64,000 nt of DNA, from positions 1 to 64,000 of the forward strand of contig NZ_SDJP01000009.1 of assembly GCF_004114995.1 (NCBI RefSeq), read 5' to 3'. Every line of letters starts with the position of its first letter. The stretch's first letter is position 1. The position numbers and the translations under genes are program-made. Shown here piece after piece: positions 60,075 through 64,000 of this stretch. The DNA comes from Halorubrum amylolyticum. GTDB taxonomy: Archaea > Halobacteriota > Halobacteria > Halobacteriales > Haloferacaceae. The notes below the pieces were generated by a model. It did not search any database and was not told where the DNA came from. It saw nothing but the letters and a program-made list of their open reading frames with translations.

Positions 60075-60539
60075 CTACGTCTTCCCGTGCTCCTCGATGT
60101 TGTCCCAGACGACGGCCATCAGCTCGCCCGTCTTCTCCACGAGGTCGTCGACGGCGTCGTCGCAGTCGCCCGGCGCGCAGCCGAGGTCCCGGATCGCCTT
60201 CGTCGCCGATACGTGGTGGACGTGAACGAGGTCGTCGCCCTCGCGCTCGTACACGAGCGTGGTGCACGGTAACATTCCTGCGAGCGTCGGATCGATCGAG
60301 AGCGCGTCGTGCGCGATCTCCGGGTGACAGACGACGATCAGGGCGGTGCGCTCGACGTCGTCGTGGCCGAGCATCCCCTCGATCATCTCGTCGAGTCGGG
60401 TGACGCGGACCGTCTCGAAGTCGGCCAGCTCGTGTTCGATCTGCACGAACGGGACCGCGTCGTCGAACGGCACGTCGAGGGTCGTGTGGAGCGCCTCGTC
60501 GGCGGTCGGCGCGGGCGATTCGGCCGCAATGTCGCTCAT
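60075..60539 (-). CDS. DUF302-family protein
   Basis: A 154-residue protein with the DUF302 core: LDVPFDDAVPFVQIEHELADFETVRVTRLDE, then IVVCHPEIAHDALSIDPTLAGMLPCTTLVYE. The central CHP and PCTT motifs are typical. Archaeal DUF302 proteins are small alpha/beta proteins with unknown function, sometimes linked to oxidative or thiol stress. It has a C-terminal pair of Cys (LGCAPGDCDDAV). Convergent with the ATL gene; divergent from the JAMM protease gene. Confidence 0.8.
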   Translation of the reverse strand: MSDIAAESPAPTADEALHTTLDVPFDDAVPFVQIEHELADFETVRVTRLDEMIEGMLGHDDVERTALIVVCHPEIAHDALSIDPTLAGMLPCTTLVYEREGDDLVHVHHVSATKAIRDLGCAPGDCDDAVDDLVEKTGELMAVVWDNIEEHGKT

Positions 60540-60664
60540 ACGGGCGCTTCCGGGGGCGGCGGTAAAAATGCTCCGCGCCGGCCATCCACTGCCGCTACCT
60601 CGGACGGGGCGCGTCGCTTGCCGGACGGGACGGACTTATCGGGCGGACTCGTCTCACATCATCC

Positions 60665-61093
60665 ATGATCGAACTCTCACGGGCGGTCTACGACGACATC
60701 GTGTACCACGCGTACGGCGGCGGCGAAGCGGAGATCTGCGGCGTCCTCGCGGGCACCCACGGCACCGACGGCGAGCCGAGCGTCGTCACCGACACGTATC
60801 AGGCCGAAAACGTGGCCGAGACGCCCCAGATTCGGTATCTGATCGATCCCGAAGAACAGCTCGAACTCATCGAGACGGTCGAGGACGACGGGCTTGACGT
60901 GGTCGGATTCTACCACTCGCACCCGACCGGGCCGACCCACCCGAGCGAGACGGATGCCGCGCGGGCGACGTGGCCCGACCACTCGTACGTCATCTGCGCG
61001 CTCGACGGCTACCCGTTCGTCGGCTCGTGGCGCTGGCGCGGCGACGACGACGGGTTCGGGCAGGAGACGGTCGCGGTGCAGGGCGAGCGGTAG
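60665..61093 (+). CDS. JAMM/MPN+ metalloprotease, probable desampylase
   Basis: A 142-residue single-domain JAMM protein. The zinc/catalytic set is complete: E23 in EAEICGVLAG, H84-x-H86-x7-S94-x2-D97 in GFYHSHPTGPTHPSETD. Length and sequence resemble HvJAMM1 of Haloferax volcanii, which cleaves ubiquitin-like SAMPs from conjugates. C25 in EICG is also conserved in that enzyme. The SAMP substrates and activating enzyme are not in the window. ATG at 60665 is 125 nt from the divergent DUF302 start. Confidence 0.87.
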   Translation: MIELSRAVYDDIVYHAYGGGEAEICGVLAGTHGTDGEPSVVTDTYQAENVAETPQIRYLIDPEEQLELIETVEDDGLDVVGFYHSHPTGPTHPSETDAARATWPDHSYVICALDGYPFVGSWRWRGDDDGFGQETVAVQGER

Positions 61094-61169
61094 GGCGGCT
61101 GTCGGTGCCGGAACCTCGCACGGACGGCGACCCGACGGCGAAGCCACCGCGTCGTCGTTGTGTGCGCGC

Positions 61170-61679
61170 TCACCGGTCGGCCGGTGGCTCCACCGCGAAC
61201 GGGCTCTCTCCCTCCCGCCAGTCCCATCCGGGGAGCCGCGTCTGGAACCCCGCCGCGAGCGCGGCGTCGAGGTCGTCGGCGCCGGCCGCGCCCGCGCCGT
61301 CGGCGGTCGCGTCCTCCGTGACCTGTACGTCGACGAGGTGGAACGTCGCCTGCGCGAGCAGCGAGAGCGGGCGGCCGCCGGCGATCGCCGCCGCCAGCTC
61401 GCGGCCGAGCACCTCGTCGACGACGAATCCGGGGTAGTCGCCCGCCACGTCGAGGTCGCGGAGCAGGGCGACGCAGCCGGCGACGTTGACCGCGACCTCG
61501 CCGTCCGCGAACACCGCGTCGACCTCGCGCCGGTACGCCTCGGGGGCGACGGGGTCCACCTCGGTGTCGAAGAGCCGGCCCAGCCGCTCACGGGTCCCGT
61601 TGATCACGGGGACGACGACGGGAGCCCGCTCGCGGACCCACGCGTGCTCGTCGCGGACTGTCTCGGGCGTGACGTGCAT
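61170..61679 (-). CDS. Uncharacterised haloarchaeal protein
   Basis: A 169-residue acidic protein (MHVTPETVRDEHAWVRERAPVVVPVINGT...; later VAVNVAGCVALLRDLDVAGDYPGFVVDEVLG). It contains no signal peptide or membrane segment and I do not recognise a domain. An Ala/Gly/Asp insert (ATADGAGAAGADDLD) precedes the C-terminal FQTRLPGWDWREG. It converges on the JAMM protease gene and diverges from aCPSF1. Confidence 0.62.
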   Translation of the reverse strand: MHVTPETVRDEHAWVRERAPVVVPVINGTRERLGRLFDTEVDPVAPEAYRREVDAVFADGEVAVNVAGCVALLRDLDVAGDYPGFVVDEVLGRELAAAIAGGRPLSLLAQATFHLVDVQVTEDATADGAGAAGADDLDAALAAGFQTRLPGWDWREGESPFAVEPPADR

Positions 61680-61723
61680 GATACCGGCCGTTCGCGGGCC
61701 GGGGGTTTGCCATTTGCGAAGGG

Positions 61724-61911
61724 TTTTATAACGACCGGGCTAATCATCGGACAAGCGGGTTTTCGCTGGCTGTTCCCGCACGGTACCACCTACGGACAGT
61801 ACTACTACCATTATGCCTACCCCGTCACGGTCGACCGCTCGGCGCCGAGCCGCCTACCGGCATGCGACGCGACTCGACGGCGACGGCGATCCGGACGACC
61901 CGCGGTGAGAT
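61724..61911 (+). promoter_or_regulatory. Promoter and long 5' leader of aCPSF1
   Basis: TTTTATAAC at 61724-61732 is the nearest good TATA element before aCPSF1 and predicts a leader of about 160 nt. GGTGAG (61904-61909) is a Shine-Dalgarno match a few nt before the ATG. Within the leader an ATG at 61813 opens a 31-codon basic ORF (MPTPSRSTARRRAAYR...) that stops at 61906-61908, four nt before aCPSF1. Most haloarchaeal mRNAs have no leader, so this one may carry post-transcriptional control. Confidence 0.45.
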
Positions 61912-63837
61912 ATGAGTCAAGTCGATAAGCAACTCGATACCCTGAAATCAGAGATCGAACAGGAGATTCCGAACGACATCACGGTCACCGACGTGAAATA
62001 CGAGGGGCCGGAGCTGGTCGTGTACACGCGCGACCCCAAGCAGTTCGCCGGCGACGGTGATCTGATCCGGCGGCTCGCCTCCAAGCTCCGGAAGCGGATC
62101 ACGGTCCGCCCGGACCCGAGCGCCCTCTCTCCCCCGGCACGCGCCGAGGAGGAGGTCCGGTCGGTGATCCCGGAGGAGGCCGGTGTAACCGACCTCGACT
62201 TCCACGAGGACACCGGCGAGGTCGTCATCGAGGCCGAAAAGCCCGGCATGGTGATCGGCCGCCGCGGCTCGACGCTCCGGGAGATCACCCAAGAGGTCGG
62301 CTGGACCCCCGAGGTCGTTCGGACGCCCCCGATCGAGTCCTCCACCGTCTCGAACGTGCGCGGCTTCCTGAAGAACGAGCGCGAGGAGCGACGCGACATC
62401 CTCGAACGCGTCGGCCGGCAGATCCACCGCGAGGAGATGTCCGACGACGAGTGGGTCCGGATCACGACGCTCGGCTGCTGCCGCGAGGTCGGCCGCGCCG
62501 CCTTCATCCTCTCGACGCCCGAGACGCGCGTCCTGATCGACTGCGGCGACAAGCCCGGCGCGGAGGGCGAGGTGCCGTACCTGCAGGTCCCCGAGGCGCT
62601 CGGGGCCGGCGCCGCGACCCTCGACGCGGTCGTGCTCACCCACGCCCACCTCGACCACTCGGCGCTCATCCCGCTCCTCTTCAAGTACGGCTACGACGGC
62701 CCGATCTACACGACTGAGCCGACCCGCGACCTGATGGGCCTGCTCACCCTCGACTACCTCGACGTCGCCGCCAAGGAGGGGCGGACGCCCCCCTACGAGT
62801 CGTCGCAGGTCCGCGAGGCGATCAAACACACGATCCCGCTGGAGTACGGCGACGTGACCGACATCGCGCCGGACGTGAAGCTCACCTTCCACAACGCGGG
62901 CCACATCCTCGGCAGCGCGGTCACCCACTTCCACATCGGCGACGGCCTCTACAACGTCGCCTTCTCCGGGGACATCCACTACGAGGACACCCGCCTGTTC
63001 AACGGCGCCGTCAACGACTTCCCGCGGGTCGAGACGCTCGTTCTGGAGTCCACCTACGGCGGCCGCGACGACTATCAGACCGACCAGGCCGACTCCGAAG
63101 AAGCGCTCAAGGAGGTCATAAACGAGACGTACGAGCAGGGCGGCAAGGTCGTCATCCCCGCGTTCGCCGTGGGGCGCTCCCAGGAGATCATGCTCGTCTT
63201 GGAGGAGGCGATGCGCGAGGGCGAGATCCCGGAGATGCCCGTCCACCTCGACGGGATGATCTGGGAGGCGACCGCGATCCACACCACCTACCCCGAACAC
63301 CTCCGCGACGACCTCCGCGACCGGATCTTCCACGACGACGAGAACCCGTTCTTGGCTGACCAGTTCAACCACATCGACGCCGGCGAGGACGAGCGACAGG
63401 AGGTCGCCGACGGCGACGAGTGTATCGTCATCTCCACCTCCGGGATGATCGAGGGCGGCCCGATCATGTCGTGGCTCCGTCACATCGGCTCCGACCCGAA
63501 ATCGAACCTCGTGTTCGTCGGGTATCAGGCGCAGGGGACGCTCGGGCGCCGCATCCAGAACGGCTGGGACGAGATCCCCGTCGACGGCTGGGGCGGCGGC
63601 GGCCGCGGCGACACGCTCACCCTAGAGATGGGGACCGAGGTCGTCGACGGCTTCTCCGGCCACGCCGACCGGCAGGGGCTGGAGAACTTCGTGAAGACGA
63701 TGAACCCGCGCCCCGAGAAGGTGCTGTGCGTCCACGGCGACGAGCGCTCCGTGCAGGACCTCTCGTCGGCGCTGTACCACGACTACAACATGCGGACGTT
63801 CGCGCCGAAGAACCTGGAGACGTTCCGGTTCAAGTGA
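61912..63837 (+). CDS. aCPSF1 (FttA), KH-domain beta-CASP ribonuclease and termination factor
   Basis: A 641-residue protein. Two N-terminal KH domains (about 1-140, with VVIEAEKPGMVIGRRGSTLREITQEVGW) are followed by the metallo-beta-lactamase core with H244-A-H246-L-D248-H249 and the beta-CASP domain (VIPAFAVGRSQEIMLVLEE, ISTSGMIEGGP, GFSGHADRQGLENFV). It is the universal archaeal homologue of CPSF73, which cleaves nascent RNA 3' ends at U-rich sites and drives transcription termination. The C-terminal dimerisation tail is present. It is single-copy and probably essential. Confidence 0.96.
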   Translation: MSQVDKQLDTLKSEIEQEIPNDITVTDVKYEGPELVVYTRDPKQFAGDGDLIRRLASKLRKRITVRPDPSALSPPARAEEEVRSVIPEEAGVTDLDFHEDTGEVVIEAEKPGMVIGRRGSTLREITQEVGWTPEVVRTPPIESSTVSNVRGFLKNEREERRDILERVGRQIHREEMSDDEWVRITTLGCCREVGRAAFILSTPETRVLIDCGDKPGAEGEVPYLQVPEALGAGAATLDAVVLTHAHLDHSALIPLLFKYGYDGPIYTTEPTRDLMGLLTLDYLDVAAKEGRTPPYESSQVREAIKHTIPLEYGDVTDIAPDVKLTFHNAGHILGSAVTHFHIGDGLYNVAFSGDIHYEDTRLFNGAVNDFPRVETLVLESTYGGRDDYQTDQADSEEALKEVINETYEQGGKVVIPAFAVGRSQEIMLVLEEAMREGEIPEMPVHLDGMIWEATAIHTTYPEHLRDDLRDRIFHDDENPFLADQFNHIDAGEDERQEVADGDECIVISTSGMIEGGPIMSWLRHIGSDPKSNLVFVGYQAQGTLGRRIQNGWDEIPVDGWGGGGRGDTLTLEMGTEVVDGFSGHADRQGLENFVKTMNPRPEKVLCVHGDERSVQDLSSALYHDYNMRTFAPKNLETFRFK

Positions 63838-63902
63838 GGCCGCGGCGGCGGGCCGCCGAGCGGGACTTCGCCCGCTCGCCCGACGCGTTGCGCCGAGGGG
63901 AG

Positions 63903-63909
63903 TTTTTAA
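63903..63909 (+). promoter_or_regulatory. TATA element of methylglyoxal synthase
   Basis: TTTTTAA lies 26-32 nt before the ATG at 63935, the standard spacing for a leaderless haloarchaeal transcript. It follows the aCPSF1 stop by 66 nt. Confidence 0.6.
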
Positions 63910-63934
63910 GCGGCGACGCGGCGACGATCCGCCC

Positions 63935-64000
63935 ATGCGCATCGCGCTCATCGCTCACGACGAGCTGAAAGACGAGATGGTCGAGTTCGTCACCGCCCAC
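63935..64000 (+). CDS. mgsA: Methylglyoxal synthase, N-terminal fragment
   Basis: Only the first 22 codons are inside the window. MRIALIAHDELKDEMVEFVTAH matches the N-terminus of methylglyoxal synthase (IALVAHDxxK, phosphate-binding region), which converts dihydroxyacetone phosphate to methylglyoxal. The frame is open to the window edge. Identification rests on a short segment but the motif is distinctive. Confidence 0.75.
   Translation, partial: MRIALIAHDELKDEMVEFVTAH

Noticed and set aside
1..64000. tRNA, rRNA or CRISPR arrays
   Set aside because: I read the intergenic regions for T-loop/anticodon patterns, rRNA signatures and spaced direct repeats and found none.

Overview
The window comes from an extremely halophilic archaeon of class Halobacteria, most likely Halorubrum or a close relative. 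GC content is very high, the proteins are strongly acidic, and many genes have a TATA-like box about 25-30 nt before the start codon, as expected for leaderless mRNA. Diagnostic archaeal or haloarchaeal genes include geranylgeranyl reductase, the aroA'/aroB' route into the shikimate pathway, phosphomevalonate decarboxylase, DacZ, aCPSF1, an HVO_0758-like zinc finger and DUF5787/DUF6360/DUF7109-like proteins. The genus is inferred; no rRNA is present.

Layout. 1-2.2 kb: a probable right end of a TnpB-type insertion element abutting a DUF5787 gene, then a Nudix hydrolase and an S10-like protein. 2.2-11.5 kb: nitrate assimilation, with a NarK-type transporter, two tandem nasA-type nitrate reductase genes, a 634-nt divergent control region, ferredoxin-nitrite reductase with a short overlapping leader ORF, and two small genes. 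11.6-14.6 kb: M20 amidohydrolase, zinc ribbon, geranylgeranyl reductase. 14.7-20.1 kb: a BMP/Nup-type nucleoside ABC importer. 20.3-23.7 kb: GlmM-like mutase, acylphosphatase, and an HxlR-DoxX-VOC cassette resembling Bacillus CatR/CatDE. 23.9-28.7 kb: a 2-oxoacid/acetoin dehydrogenase cluster (E1alpha, E1beta, AcoX-like kinase) with a convergent E2 that carries a C-terminal OsmC domain. 28.9-33.4 kb: a small ORF and an ABC-2 exporter in which one permease is fused to a PrsW-like protease. 33.8-45.1 kb: ferredoxin, GpgS-like glycosyltransferase with a DUF7109-like partner, MFS transporter, HVO_0758-like zinc finger, lipoprotein, aldo/keto reductase, DacZ-MscS pair, GNAT, Hrq1/MrfA-type helicase. 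45.2-52.6 kb: photolyase, phosphomevalonate decarboxylase, thioredoxin-like protein, cysteine synthase, threonine aldolase, M32 carboxypeptidase. 52.6-54.1 kb: membrane protein and a frameshifted winged-helix gene. 54.2-59.4 kb: aroB', aroA' and trpCBA. 59.6-64 kb: an O6-alkylguanine transferase-like protein lacking the acceptor Cys, DUF302, a JAMM protease, an uncharacterised protein, aCPSF1 behind a long leader, and the start of methylglyoxal synthase.

The observations most worth following are: the E2-OsmC fusion, a possible built-in lipoyl-dependent peroxidase; a roughly 260-310 nt intergenic repeat present in two inverted copies, each at the 3' side of a gene in a convergent gap; an 18-bp perfect palindrome centred on TGTACA that covers the trpC start; the permease-PrsW protease fusion; the redox-sensor-like HxlR/DoxX/VOC cassette; and the near-identical tract shared by the two nasA copies.
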